From assembly GCA_947585425.1 (NCBI GenBank), contig CANPWZ010000007.1, positions 31,124-95,123 on the forward strand: a stretch of 64,000 nt of DNA, read 5' to 3'. The stretch is from an uncultured Oscillospiraceae bacterium (GTDB lineage: Bacteria > Bacillota > Clostridia > Oscillospirales > Oscillospiraceae). The position numbers and the translations under genes are program-made. Shown here piece by piece: positions 1-8,769 of the stretch. How positions within the stretch are numbered: position 1 is the stretch's first letter; every line of letters begins with the position of its first letter. The notes under the pieces were generated by a model that saw only the letters and a program-made list of their open reading frames with translations, was not told the DNA's origin and did not search any database.

Positions 1-484
1 CCTTGACCACGTCGCCGATGACGGGCATGGTGGTGGTCAGCAGGGCGGAGCAGCAGATGAGCTTGGCGTCGTTGTCGATGGCGGCCTGGACAAAGGTCTC
101 GGGGGCCACGTCCACGCCCAGATCGACTACCTCGATGCCCTTGCCCTCCAGCATCATCTTCACCAGGTTCTTGCCGATGTCGTGCAGGTCGCCCTTCACG
201 GTGCCCAGCACGGCCTTGCCCGCGCTGGTGCTGCCGGCCTCGGCCAGCAGGGGCTTCAGCACCTCGGTGCCGGCGCTCATGGCCCTGGCGGCCACCAGCA
301 CCTCGGGAACGAAGATCTCGTTGTTGCGGAACTTCAGGCCCACCCGGTCCATGCCGGGGAGCAGGCCCTCGGTCAGGATCTGCTGGGGGGCCAGGCCCTC
401 GTCCAGCGCCTGCTGGACCAGCTGGACCACCTGCTTGCGCTTGCCGTGCTCCAGGGCCTCGCCCATGTCGGTCAATGTGCTCAT
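1..484 (-). CDS. Corrinoid (B12-binding) methyltransferase protein, partial
   Basis: The visible 161 codons are the N-terminal part of a cobalamin-binding methyl carrier; the C-terminus lies outside the left edge (family members are about 210 residues). An N-terminal four-helix cap (about 1-85) is followed by the start of the Rossmann-like B12 domain. The base-off/His-on signature DLHDIG is at residues 99-104, with H101 as expected lower cobalt ligand, followed by GKNLVKMMLEGKG and DLGVDV. Such proteins carry a methyl group between a substrate methyltransferase and a URO-D-type or MtrH-type methyltransferase in the cytoplasm. GGAGG lies 8 nt before the ATG, and a good promoter is upstream. 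It is the last visible gene of a minus-strand group with the PocR regulator and a URO-D protein. Confidence 0.93.
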   Translation of the reverse strand, partial: MSTLTDMGEALEHGKRKQVVQLVQQALDEGLAPQQILTEGLLPGMDRVGLKFRNNEIFVPEVLVAARAMSAGTEVLKPLLAEAGSTSAGKAVLGTVKGDLHDIGKNLVKMMLEGKGIEVVDLGVDVAPETFVQAAIDNDAKLICCSALLTTTMPVIGDVVK

Positions 485-539
485 AACAAATACCTCCGTT
501 TCAAATTTGATCCGTTCAGATGTCAGTCTGCCTGTTTTT

Positions 540-568
540 AATGTATCAAACGCGGAAAGATCCCGCAA
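540..568 (-). promoter_or_regulatory. Promoter of the corrinoid protein gene
   Basis: On the minus strand, TTGCGG (563-568) is 17 bp from TACATT (540-545), with an extended -10 TGA. The spacer has an imperfect dyad (GCGGGA/TTCCGC) that could be an operator for the adjacent PocR/AraC regulator; that is a guess. It would allow the corrinoid gene to be transcribed apart from the regulator upstream of it. Confidence 0.55.
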
Positions 569-617
569 CAAGCAAAGGGGAACAGGCGGGGAAATTACCA
601 AAAAACATAAATAATTT

Positions 618-1898
618 TTATGGCGCGCCCCGGTCCCGCTCCATCTGCTCGTCGATGCGGCGGGTCTGCTTGCGGTAGCGGTCCGGGGTCACCCCCACCA
701 CTTTTTTGAACACCTTGCAGAAATAGCTCTGGTCCTCGAACCCGCAGGCGGCGTAGATCTCGGACATGGTGGCGCCGCTGGCCAGCAGGAGCACCTTGCT
801 CTTCTCCACCCGCAGCTGGTTGAGGCAGGAGCGGAAGCCGTACCCCAGCTCCTCCTTGAACACCTTGGAGAAATAGGAGCGGGAGTAACCCACGTAGTCG
901 GCCACCTCGCCCAGGGTCAGGTTCCTGTCGCAGTTCGCCTGCATATAGCCCACAGCCCGCTGGATCACGTCCCGGTGCTTGGTGTCCACCAGCTGGAACA
1001 CCAGGGCGGTATACCGCCGCAGGGCCTGGGCCAGCCAGCGGGTCATCTCCTCCTGGGTGCGGAGGCGGCGCAGCTTTTTCAGATACTGGTCGCTGATGGC
1101 CAGCACCGCCTCGGGGTTTCCCCCGCCGCTGATGGCAGCCCTGGACAGCAGCCAGAACAGCTCGGCCACCCGGATGCCGCTGTCGTCGGGATCGGGGGTG
1201 AAGAAAAAGATGTGCCCCAGCAGGTCGTTGAGCAGGGCGGTGGCGGTGATCCGGTCCCCCCGGGCCACCGCGGCGTAGAGCTGGGGCTCCTTCTCGATGG
1301 GATAGCGGGGGGACTGCCCCGCCGCCTTGGTCTGGTGGACGTACTGCCCCATCTGCTGCTGCCGGAGCCCCTCGTCCCGCTGGAGGAACAGCTCTCGGCT
1401 GTTGTCCCCGATGGAGAGGGCGGCGGCGAACAGCTGGAGGGACAGGCCGCTCAGCAGGGCGGAGCTCACCTGGGGGATGCCGCTGAGAAAGGCATGGAGG
1501 GATGGGACCCCCTCCAGGGGGAAGCCCCGGTGCTGGGCCAGCTCCTCCAGCAGGTCGTCGGTGTCCATCAGGAGCACGGGGCCGGCCACCAGCCCGCCGG
1601 CCAGCACGCCCCCCGCCATGATGGGGCTGGCACAGTAGGCCAGGCTGGAGGAGCAGGCGTAGATGTACCGCCCGCCGAAGCGCTCCGCCTGGCGGATGCC
1701 CCGCAGGTGCAGATCGGCGCAGGGGGGCGGCGTTCCCGGAAGGGCTTTCAGATAGGCGCACTCGTCCTCCGGCCGGCCGGACTGATACAGGGTCTCCCCG
1801 GCGGCGGAGATCAGCCGGCAGCGGATGCCGGTGACGGCGGCGAAGGAATCCGCCACGGGCCGCGCCGTGTCCAGATCGATGGGTATGATGTCGCTCAT
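618..1898 (-). CDS. PocR-domain AraC-family transcriptional regulator
   Basis: This 426-residue protein has an N-terminal PocR-type sensory domain (about 8-165), with clustered cysteines in the segment from CADLHLRG to YACSSSLAYC, then a helical linker and a C-terminal AraC double helix-turn-helix (about 312-415). PocR domains are ligand-sensing PAS-like domains known from propanediol regulation and often found beside corrinoid methyltransferases. AGGAGG is 7 nt before the ATG. It sits between a URO-D methyltransferase gene and the corrinoid protein gene on the same strand, so it most likely controls this methyl-transfer locus in response to a methylated or diol substrate. The ligand cannot be read from sequence. 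Confidence 0.88.
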   Translation of the reverse strand: MSDIIPIDLDTARPVADSFAAVTGIRCRLISAAGETLYQSGRPEDECAYLKALPGTPPPCADLHLRGIRQAERFGGRYIYACSSSLAYCASPIMAGGVLAGGLVAGPVLLMDTDDLLEELAQHRGFPLEGVPSLHAFLSGIPQVSSALLSGLSLQLFAAALSIGDNSRELFLQRDEGLRQQQMGQYVHQTKAAGQSPRYPIEKEPQLYAAVARGDRITATALLNDLLGHIFFFTPDPDDSGIRVAELFWLLSRAAISGGGNPEAVLAISDQYLKKLRRLRTQEEMTRWLAQALRRYTALVFQLVDTKHRDVIQRAVGYMQANCDRNLTLGEVADYVGYSRSYFSKVFKEELGYGFRSCLNQLRVEKSKVLLLASGATMSEIYAACGFEDQSYFCKVFKKVVGVTPDRYRKQTRRIDEQMERDRGAP

Positions 1899-1956
1899 GG
1901 CGATGCCTCCTGTGTCAGGCCGGGCCCACCGGACCGGCGAGCTCGGCCTTCCCGCC

Positions 1957-3066
1957 TCAGGCGCGGACGGAGTCCATCATGGCCTTCAGGTTCTCCAGCT
2001 TGCAGTTCAGGGGGACCTCGCAGCCGCTGCCCAGCACCAGGCCGCCCTTGGCCATGGACATCTGGATCAGGTCCTCGCAGTAGGCGGACACCTGCTCGGG
2101 GGTGCCGAAGGCCAGCATAGTGGCGGGCACGTCGCCCCGGATGGGCAGCCAGCCCTTGAGGATGTCGTAGGCGGCGTGGATGTCGGTGACGCCGTCCAGC
2201 TCCACCAGGGTGCTGCCCTTGGGCAGCTCCAGCAGCTTGGGCAGCATGGGCAGCCAGTTGCCGTCGGCGTGGAGCACCGCCTGGACGCCGGCCTCATGGA
2301 GGCCCAGAATGATGGCCTTCAGGGAGGGCCAGGAGAACTCCTCGAAGATGGCGGGGGAGATGGAATTGGCGTCGGACCGCATGGCGTAGAGGCTGGCCCG
2401 CTTGAGGGGGGAGTGCTCCAGGGTGCCCAGGATCTGGCCCAGCACCTCCGGGGTGCCCTTGTCGATGGCGGCCTTCACCAGGTCGGGCTCGTCGTACAGG
2501 TCGTAGACGAACTCGCCGAAGGAGCGGACCATGGAGAGGGTGTCGAAGGGGGTGCCGGAGGCGGTGCCGTGGATGGGGCTCACCCCCCGCTGGGCCAGGA
2601 AAGCCCCTACCTTTCCGGCGTTCATCCCCACCTGCATCCACAGCTTGCCGATGTCCGGGATGTTGGTGATGGGCGGGTGCTGGATGGTGCAGAGATAGCG
2701 GTTGTACCACTGGAGGTAGCCGTTGTCGATGATGTCCTGGTAGTCCTCCGGCTGCATGTGGCAGGTCTCTTTGAACTGATAGCTGGCGTCCTCGTCCAGC
2801 TCATAGCCGGGGCGCAGGGCCTCGATGCCCTGGAGGAACATCACGTCCCCGGGAGGGTTGCCCTGGCACAGGTCGGGGGTGCCGATCTTCTGGAAGGTGA
2901 CGTCCAGCGCCTGGAGCCACTTGTCCATGTCGGAGGTGATCTCCTTCTGGGTGAAGCCGGCCACCCGGCCGGGATAGAGGAGCATCATGGGGTACACGGG
3001 GATGTCCTTGCGGTCGGCGGGCGGGACCAGGTCGAAGCAGCGCTGGATCTTTTCAAATGAATTCAT
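1957..3066 (-). CDS. URO-D family methyltransferase-like protein (HxD variant)
   Basis: The 369-residue protein belongs to the uroporphyrinogen decarboxylase superfamily, which includes the Co-methyltransferases MtaA, MtbA and CmuA. ATG 3066 is chosen over the upstream in-frame codon because AAAGGGGA lies just before it. Where MtaA-like enzymes carry a zinc-binding HxC, this protein reads LHADGNW (H-A-D), while the later cysteine is kept in GSGCEVP. It may still bind a metal or may have changed function. It shares the strand with the PocR regulator (58 bp gap) and is divergent from the next URO-D gene. Not a haem-pathway HemE: no other haem genes are present and four paralogues lie beside a corrinoid protein. 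Confidence 0.85.
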   Translation of the reverse strand: MNSFEKIQRCFDLVPPADRKDIPVYPMMLLYPGRVAGFTQKEITSDMDKWLQALDVTFQKIGTPDLCQGNPPGDVMFLQGIEALRPGYELDEDASYQFKETCHMQPEDYQDIIDNGYLQWYNRYLCTIQHPPITNIPDIGKLWMQVGMNAGKVGAFLAQRGVSPIHGTASGTPFDTLSMVRSFGEFVYDLYDEPDLVKAAIDKGTPEVLGQILGTLEHSPLKRASLYAMRSDANSISPAIFEEFSWPSLKAIILGLHEAGVQAVLHADGNWLPMLPKLLELPKGSTLVELDGVTDIHAAYDILKGWLPIRGDVPATMLAFGTPEQVSAYCEDLIQMSMAKGGLVLGSGCEVPLNCKLENLKAMMDSVRA

Positions 3067-3116
3067 AAAAATTCCCCTTTCCTGTTTCGGATTCTTATTC
3101 AATTTCACATATTTTC

Positions 3117-3145
3117 ATTGTAACGATGGGGGCGGCCTCCGTCAA
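3117..3145 (-). promoter_or_regulatory. Promoter of the minus-strand URO-D/PocR/corrinoid group
   Basis: On the minus strand, TTGACG (3140-3145) is exactly 17 bp from TACAAT (3117-3122), about 50 bp before the start codon of the URO-D gene. It faces away from the promoter serving the plus-strand URO-D genes. Confidence 0.65.
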
Positions 3146-3196
3146 GGGGCGCGGAGCGGAAATCGTAAAAAAGTCATATAAACCGCAAGGAAATTT

Positions 3197-3226
3197 TATA
3201 CAAGGAGGCGCGCGGCCTGCTATAAT
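3197..3226 (+). promoter_or_regulatory. Probable promoter of the plus-strand URO-D pair
   Basis: A perfect TATAAT at 3221-3226 is preceded at 18 bp by TATACA (3197-3202), a weak -35. It lies 46 bp before the GTG start of the first plus-strand URO-D gene. The weak -35 would suit activator control, perhaps by the PocR/AraC protein. Confidence 0.45.
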
Positions 3227-3272
3227 TCAGATAGTATACACAAAATCGCATCCGAAAAAGGAGGAACTCTGT

Positions 3273-4283
3273 GTGGAAACCACTATGAAACAGTGGGCGG
3301 CGGAGGTTATGGCCGCCCCCCGCAAAAAAGCCGTCCCCGTGCTGTCCTTCCCCTGCATCCAGCTTCTGGGCGTCACCGTCCGGGACCTGGTCTATGACAG
3401 CGATCTCCAGGCCAAGGGCATGAAGCTGGTGGCCGACCGCTGCGACACCGGCGCCGCCGTGTCCATGATGGACCTGTCGGTGGAGGCGGAGGCCTTCGGC
3501 GCCGCCATCCATGTGGCCGACGACGAGGTCCCCACCGTGGTGGGCGCCCTGCTGGAGAGCCCGGAGGACGCCGAGGCCCTGAAAGTGCCCGCCGTGGGGA
3601 CGGGCCGCACCGGCGTGTACATCGAGGCCATCGAGAAGGTGTGCAGGCTCATCACCGACCGGCCGGTCATCGCCGGGGTCATCGGGCCCTTCTCCCTGGC
3701 GGGGCGGCTCATGGGCATGTCCGAGCTGATGATCAACTGCTACGAGGAGCCCGAGATGGTGGAGACCACCCTGGAGAAGGCCACGGAGTTCATCACCGAA
3801 TACATCAAGGGCTTCAAGGCCGTGGGGGCCCACGGCGTCTGCATCGCCGAGCCCGCCGCCGGCCTGCTCTCCCCCAGCCTGATCGAGGAGTTCGCCGTGC
3901 CCTATCTGCAGCGCATCATCTCCGCGGTGCAGGGCGACGATTTCATGGTGCTGCTCCACAACTGCGGCAACTCGGTGGCAAAGGCCCTGCCCCAGTGGTA
4001 TCAGTGCGGCGCCGCCGCCTACCACTTCGGCAACGCGGTGGACATGAAGGAGATCATGGCCGGCTCCCCCAGCGACGTGCTGGTCATGGGCAATGTGGAC
4101 CCCGCCGGCCAGTTCCGCAATGGCACCCCCGAGACCGTCCGGGCCAGGACCCTGGAGGTGATAGGGGACTGCTGCGGCTATCCCAACTTCGTCATCTCCT
4201 CCGGCTGCGACATCCCCCCCGCCTCCAGCTGGGAGAACATCGACGCGTTCTTTGCCGCCGTGGAGGAGTTCTACGCCAAATAA
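3273..4283 (+). CDS. URO-D family cobalamin methyltransferase (MtaA/CmuA-like)
   Basis: This 336-residue protein starts at GTG 3273, 8 nt after AAGGAGG; ATG 3285 is possible but 20 nt away, and the longer upstream frame has no ribosome site. It is the most typical MtaA-like member of the four: zinc-site motif LLHNCGNS (HxC) and the later cysteine in SSGCDIPP, the H-C-C set that activates a thiol acceptor. MtaA-type enzymes move the methyl group from a corrinoid protein to coenzyme M or another thiol/pterin acceptor; the acceptor in a Clostridia is unknown. It is followed 41 bp later by a second URO-D gene, probably in one transcript. It is the best candidate partner for the corrinoid protein at the left edge. 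Confidence 0.88.
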   Translation: METTMKQWAAEVMAAPRKKAVPVLSFPCIQLLGVTVRDLVYDSDLQAKGMKLVADRCDTGAAVSMMDLSVEAEAFGAAIHVADDEVPTVVGALLESPEDAEALKVPAVGTGRTGVYIEAIEKVCRLITDRPVIAGVIGPFSLAGRLMGMSELMINCYEEPEMVETTLEKATEFITEYIKGFKAVGAHGVCIAEPAAGLLSPSLIEEFAVPYLQRIISAVQGDDFMVLLHNCGNSVAKALPQWYQCGAAAYHFGNAVDMKEIMAGSPSDVLVMGNVDPAGQFRNGTPETVRARTLEVIGDCCGYPNFVISSGCDIPPASSWENIDAFFAAVEEFYAK

Positions 4284-4324
4284 AGAGCCCTTATTCCAAT
4301 CAGAAAACACAGGAGGGACCTACC

Positions 4325-5302
4325 ATGACAGAACGGGAAAATATGCAGCTGGTTTGGGAGCACAAACAGCCCGAGTGGGTGCCCATGATCAACACCGCCT
4401 CCCAGATGATCATCACCCCGGAGATCAACGACCGCCCCCTGTTCATGAGCGGGAAGGACGACTTCGGTCTGGAGTGGGAGCTGGACCCCGCCCATCCCGA
4501 GCTGATGACCCACGTGAAGCCCGGCGGCGAGATCTTCGACGACATCACCGAGTGGAAGAAGTACATCGACTTCAAGAGCTGCAAGGACAGGAACTGGGAG
4601 GCCGCCGCCATGCGCACGAAGGCCATGTGGGCCAAAAAGGACCAGCTCATGGGCTATGTGGTGTGCAACATCGGCGCGTTCGAGCGCATCTGCGCCATGA
4701 TGGGCCACGTCAACGGCCTGATGGCCCCCTATGACGACGAGGAGGCCTACGCCGAGTATGTGGAGGCCTACGCCGACTACCGCATCGAGCAGATGGAGTA
4801 CTTCAAGAAGTACCTGGACGTGGACTTTTTGATGATGCACGACGACTGGGGCAACCAGAACAACCTGTTCATGTCCCCGGAGATGTGGCGGAAGTTCTAC
4901 AAGGAGCCGGAGCGCCGCATGGTGAAGCGGTGCCACGAGCTGGGCATGTACTATATGCACCACTCCTGCGGCTACAACGAGCCCATCATCGGCGACCTGG
5001 TGGAGATCGGGGTGGACAGCTGGCACAGCGTCCAGCCCTGCAACGACCTGAAGAAGCTCAAGGCGGAGTACGGCGACAGGCTCATCTTCGCCGGCGCGGT
5101 GGACCCCCAGGTCACCGACGCCCCCGGCGCCACCGAGGAGCAGATCAGGGCGGACGTCCGCCGGGTCATCGACACCCTGGGCAAGGGGGGCGGCCTGCTC
5201 TGTTCCTCCGCCGTCATGTTCTCAACCGTCCCCGGCGTGGACGGCATCATCGACGACGAGGGCAAAAAGTACGGCCAGTACAGCACCCTGAAATTCGACT
5301 GA
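4325..5302 (+). CDS. URO-D family methyltransferase-like protein
   Basis: A 325-residue URO-D fold protein, with AGGAGGG 7 nt before the ATG. The metal-site region reads YMHHSCGYN (H-S-C), so the HxC pair is present, and a later LLCSSAVM supplies a possible third ligand. The N-terminus (WVPMINTASQ) resembles methoxy/substrate-type URO-D methyltransferases rather than HemE. It is downstream of the MtaA-like gene and ends at a strong bidirectional terminator. It may take methyl groups from a substrate or pass them from the corrinoid protein; the direction cannot be settled from sequence. Confidence 0.83.
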   Translation: MTERENMQLVWEHKQPEWVPMINTASQMIITPEINDRPLFMSGKDDFGLEWELDPAHPELMTHVKPGGEIFDDITEWKKYIDFKSCKDRNWEAAAMRTKAMWAKKDQLMGYVVCNIGAFERICAMMGHVNGLMAPYDDEEAYAEYVEAYADYRIEQMEYFKKYLDVDFLMMHDDWGNQNNLFMSPEMWRKFYKEPERRMVKRCHELGMYYMHHSCGYNEPIIGDLVEIGVDSWHSVQPCNDLKKLKAEYGDRLIFAGAVDPQVTDAPGATEEQIRADVRRVIDTLGKGGGLLCSSAVMFSTVPGVDGIIDDEGKKYGQYSTLKFD

Positions 5303-5340
5303 GCGGCGCAAACCGTCTTGAGAGGCCCCTTAAAGCACGA

Positions 5341-5376
5341 AAGGGCCGGCTCCGATGTTCGGAGCCGGCCCTTTTT
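5341..5376. terminator. Bidirectional terminator between convergent URO-D genes
   Basis: A perfect 13-bp stem (AAGGGCCGGCTCC / GGAGCCGGCCCTT) with a 7-nt loop is followed by a T run. It sits between the plus-strand gene ending at 5302 and the minus-strand gene ending at 5388 and can serve both. Confidence 0.9.
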
Positions 5377-5387
5377 ATGCCTGCCGC

Positions 5388-6620
5388 TCAGTATTTGCCG
5401 TAGTCGAACAGGGTGTCCTTCCAGGCCTCCAGGTTCTCGGTCTTCACCTGGTCGATGGCGATGGTGTTGGTCATGACGAACCCGCCGCCGGGGGCCAGCA
5501 GGTCGATCATCCTCTTGGTATGGTCGATGACCCGCTGTTTGTCGCCCATCATCAGGTACTCGGTAGGCATGCCGCCGCCGATGCAGGCCACGTCGCCCAA
5601 GATCTGCTTGGCCTTCACCAGGTCCACGTCCTCGAAGAAGTACATGACCTTGCCCTTGGGCACGTCGGCCAGCACCTCCAGCCGGGTGCGGTACTTGCCC
5701 TCGCAGATGACGATGGGGGTCATGCCGGCGTCGATGGAGGCAAGGATGACCTTTTTCAGGCCGGGCCAGTAGAACCGCTTGTAGTTCTCCAGGGACATGA
5801 AGTCGTCCACGCCGCAGTGGAGGGGGATGAACATATACTCCGCGTGCTGCATCTTGGCGTTGGCGATGAAGGTGGGGATGTGCTGAGAGCAGATCTCCAG
5901 GGCGGCCTCCAGACGCTCGGGCTCCTCGATGCAGTCCATGCAGGCCTCCATGATGCCCCGGATGTGGTCGGCGAACTCGTCGAAGGGGGTCATGATGGTG
6001 GCGCCGCCGAAGGGGATGAAGCCCCGCTCCACGGCGTGCTGGGCCTGGGCGGCGCACTTGCCCAGGTTCTCCATCACCAGGTTGCCCGTGTCCAGCATGG
6101 CCTTCAGGGTCTCTTGGACGGGGGGCGCGCCGAACACGCCCAGGCTGTAGATCACCGAGTTGCACATGGCCGGGGGATTGAGGAGGGCCAGCCCGCCGAA
6201 GTTGGCGTACTTCTGGGGCAGGACCTTCTGGAACAGGAACCAGTTGGGGTCCTTCAGGAAGGCGTCGTAGTCCTCGTCCCGGAGAAACTGCTTGTCGATG
6301 TACTGGTAGGGGGTGTCGGCGGGCAGGTTGTGATAGGGCCCGGGGAACCGGCACTGGGTGGAGCCCGCCCGCTCCATAGCCGGGATGGGGAACACCGTGG
6401 GCATATAGACCAGATCGGGCTCATATCGGTCAAGCACATGATCCAGGGCGGCGTTCAGGGTGAAGGGATCGGTCATGGAGTCCTGGAAGCTCACGCCGTA
6501 CTCCAGCTGGTAAAAGTTGTTCCAGGTGGGGATGAAGGGGACCCGGTCGGGCTCGTGAAGGGACACGGCGGTCTGCACCCGCATTCCGCGCTGGGCGATG
6601 GGGGGAAGCTGATCCATCAT
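5388..6620 (-). CDS. Divergent URO-D family protein lacking the usual zinc ligands
   Basis: This 410-residue protein is the longest of the four URO-D members and the most divergent. The fold is recognisable (PDRVPFIPTWNNFY near the N-terminus, MTPFDEFADHIRG in the middle), but in the place of the HxC motif it has VICEGKYR, and the C-terminal cysteine region reads GGGFVMTNT. It therefore lacks the canonical H-C-C zinc set and may be a substrate-demethylating type or a non-methyltransferase. GGAG is 9 nt before the first of two adjacent ATG codons. It is on the minus strand, 82 bp after mrdA, with no clear own promoter seen. Confidence 0.8.
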   Translation of the reverse strand: MMDQLPPIAQRGMRVQTAVSLHEPDRVPFIPTWNNFYQLEYGVSFQDSMTDPFTLNAALDHVLDRYEPDLVYMPTVFPIPAMERAGSTQCRFPGPYHNLPADTPYQYIDKQFLRDEDYDAFLKDPNWFLFQKVLPQKYANFGGLALLNPPAMCNSVIYSLGVFGAPPVQETLKAMLDTGNLVMENLGKCAAQAQHAVERGFIPFGGATIMTPFDEFADHIRGIMEACMDCIEEPERLEAALEICSQHIPTFIANAKMQHAEYMFIPLHCGVDDFMSLENYKRFYWPGLKKVILASIDAGMTPIVICEGKYRTRLEVLADVPKGKVMYFFEDVDLVKAKQILGDVACIGGGMPTEYLMMGDKQRVIDHTKRMIDLLAPGGGFVMTNTIAIDQVKTENLEAWKDTLFDYGKY

Positions 6621-6702
6621 GGTGACGCGCTCCTTTCATGATCCAAATCATATTTTACAATGTACCGCCCGGGCACATTGCGGCGGGCCGGTGGTTTTGA
6701 CC

Positions 6703-8769
6703 TCAGCGGATCAGGCCGTTCTCGGGGGCGGCGCTGTCCAGGGAGCTGCCGGTGGAGAAATACTGCTTCAGGATGCCCACGGCCATCTCCGCCAGCTTGC
6801 CGCCGGAGGCGCCCTTCTCGGCCACCAGGCAGACGGCGATCTGGGGGTCGTCATAGGGGGCGAAGCAGACGAACACGGCGTTGGCGGTGGATTTGGCCAC
6901 CTCGGCGGTGCCGGTCTTGCAGCCCACCTTCACGGGCAGGTCCTTGAAGTACCGGGCGACGCTGCCGTGGTCGGCCAGGTCGAACATCCCCTTTTTGATG
7001 GCCGCCAGGTGCTCCGGGGCGATGTCCACGGTGCTGAGGACCTGGGGCTGGTACTCATAGAGGATCTGGCCGCTGTCGGCGGAGCGGACCTCTTTGAGCA
7101 GATGGGCCTGGTAGCGGGTGCCCCCGTTGACCAGGGTGGCCACATAGTTGGCCAGCTGGAGGGGGGTGAACTGGTTGTTCCCCTGGCCGATGGCGGCGTT
7201 GAGGGTGTCGCCGTCGTACCAGGTCTGGCCCAGGGCCTCGGAGGTGGCCGGCCCGGCCACCCGGCCCCTGTTCTCGGCGATCTCGATGCCGGTGCTCTCC
7301 CCCAGGCCGAATTTGGAGGCATATTCCACCAGCTTGGCAATGCCCGTCCGGCGGCCCACGTCGAAGAAAAAGATGTTGCAGGAGTCGGTGATGGCCTCCG
7401 ACACGGTCTCAGAGCCGTGATTGCCGGGGTTGATCCAGCAGGCGGGCTGGGGGCTGGTGTAGTAGCGGTAGCGCCCGGTGCAGATCACCTTGTCCCGGGG
7501 GGTGATGACCCCCTCGGTGAGGGCGGCGGCGGCGGTGACCATCTTAAAGGTGGAGCCGGGGGCGTAGAGGCCCTGGGTAGCCCGGTTCAGCTGGGACTCG
7601 CCGAACTCCGGGTAGGAGGCCATGGCCAGCACCCCGCCGGTCATGTCCAGCACCACGGCGGCGGCGCCGCCCTCCTCCTCCAGCCCGGACTCGAACTGGG
7701 TCAGCAGGTTCTCGGTGGTGGTCTGAAGGGCCATGTCCAGCGTCAGGGACACATTGGCTCCCGCCACGGGGGGCTGGTCGTCCTCCCAGCTCTCCCCCTC
7801 GATGACCCCATCCTCCCCCTTGACGATGAGGCGGGTGCCGCTGGTGCCGTGGAGCCAGCTCTCAAAGGCCAGCTCCACCCCGCTGCGGCCCACGGTGGCG
7901 TCCAGGGGATAGCCCAGGTCGGTGTAGTAGTCCTGCTCGCCGTCCTGGATGGCCCCCACCTTGCCCAGCACGTGGGCGGCGTAGCCGGTGAGGGTCCTGC
8001 GGGCGGTGTCGGTCTTGAACACCACCCCGTCCAGCCCCCGCTCCTTCACCTTGGAGATGAAGGCGATGTCCACGTCTTTGGCGAAGATATAGTCCAGGTA
8101 GTTGATCTGCTCGGCGCGGAGGTAGAGGGCGTACAGCACCCCGGCCGCCTCCCGGTCGGAGGCGTCGGGGGCCTCCCCCTTTTCAATGAGGCCGAAGTCC
8201 AGGCACATGGCGGTGAACAGAGTCTCCGCGTCGGGGGATTCCTTCATTGCGTCCCCCACCCAGCCCCTCTTCTGGGCCAGGCTGCCCAGGTAGGTGAGCC
8301 GCGTCTCGGTCTCGCCGTCCTCCCCCTCCCGCTCATAGCGGAGGGGGTCCTCGCCGGTATAGGTCCAGGGGGCGGTCTTGGAGATGGGCAGGTTCTCGGC
8401 CCACTCCACCCCCTGCTCTTTGCACAGCTCCAGCAGGGAGGAAATGATCTCGTTGCGGCGCTCCCCCATGTCGCCCATCTTCAGCTCCACGTGGTAGCTC
8501 ATGGTGTTGGTGACCAGCAGCCGGCCGTAGCGGTCCGTGATCTCCCCCCGAACGCTGTCCACCCGCTCCCGCTCGGTGGTGGTGCGGTGGATCACGGTGG
8601 GCAGATAGCTCTCCCCGTTGACGATCTGGAGCTGGAACAGCACCGCGAAAAAGGCCAGGAGGATCCCGCAGAACAGGACCATCAGCGCCTGGGTGCGGAG
8701 CTTCAGCCGCCGGGCCTCCTTCTCCGTTTTCAGCTCCTGCTGGCGCAGGAATTCAAATGGGTCATTCAT
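6703..8769 (-). CDS. mrdA: Penicillin-binding protein 2 (elongasome transpeptidase)
   Basis: This 688-residue class B PBP makes peptide cross-links in peptidoglycan during cell elongation. Seen: one N-terminal membrane anchor (about 25-48), a dimerisation/pedestal region, and a transpeptidase domain with GSTFK (active S406, K409), the SCN triad at 463-465 and KTGTA at 618-622. ATG 8769 follows GGAGG by 7 nt and overlaps the end of mreD by 8 nt, so translation is probably coupled. It is the last gene of a miaB-mreD-mrdA group. A SpoVD-like sporulation role is less likely given the MreD partner. Confidence 0.95.
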   Translation of the reverse strand: MNDPFEFLRQQELKTEKEARRLKLRTQALMVLFCGILLAFFAVLFQLQIVNGESYLPTVIHRTTTERERVDSVRGEITDRYGRLLVTNTMSYHVELKMGDMGERRNEIISSLLELCKEQGVEWAENLPISKTAPWTYTGEDPLRYEREGEDGETETRLTYLGSLAQKRGWVGDAMKESPDAETLFTAMCLDFGLIEKGEAPDASDREAAGVLYALYLRAEQINYLDYIFAKDVDIAFISKVKERGLDGVVFKTDTARRTLTGYAAHVLGKVGAIQDGEQDYYTDLGYPLDATVGRSGVELAFESWLHGTSGTRLIVKGEDGVIEGESWEDDQPPVAGANVSLTLDMALQTTTENLLTQFESGLEEEGGAAAVVLDMTGGVLAMASYPEFGESQLNRATQGLYAPGSTFKMVTAAAALTEGVITPRDKVICTGRYRYYTSPQPACWINPGNHGSETVSEAITDSCNIFFFDVGRRTGIAKLVEYASKFGLGESTGIEIAENRGRVAGPATSEALGQTWYDGDTLNAAIGQGNNQFTPLQLANYVATLVNGGTRYQAHLLKEVRSADSGQILYEYQPQVLSTVDIAPEHLAAIKKGMFDLADHGSVARYFKDLPVKVGCKTGTAEVAKSTANAVFVCFAPYDDPQIAVCLVAEKGASGGKLAEMAVGILKQYFSTGSSLDSAAPENGLIR

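Noticed and set aside
3117..3230. Haem biosynthesis (hemE) locus
   Set aside because: Four divergent URO-D paralogues beside a corrinoid protein and PocR regulator, with MtaA-like zinc motifs and no other hem genes, argue for methyl transfer.
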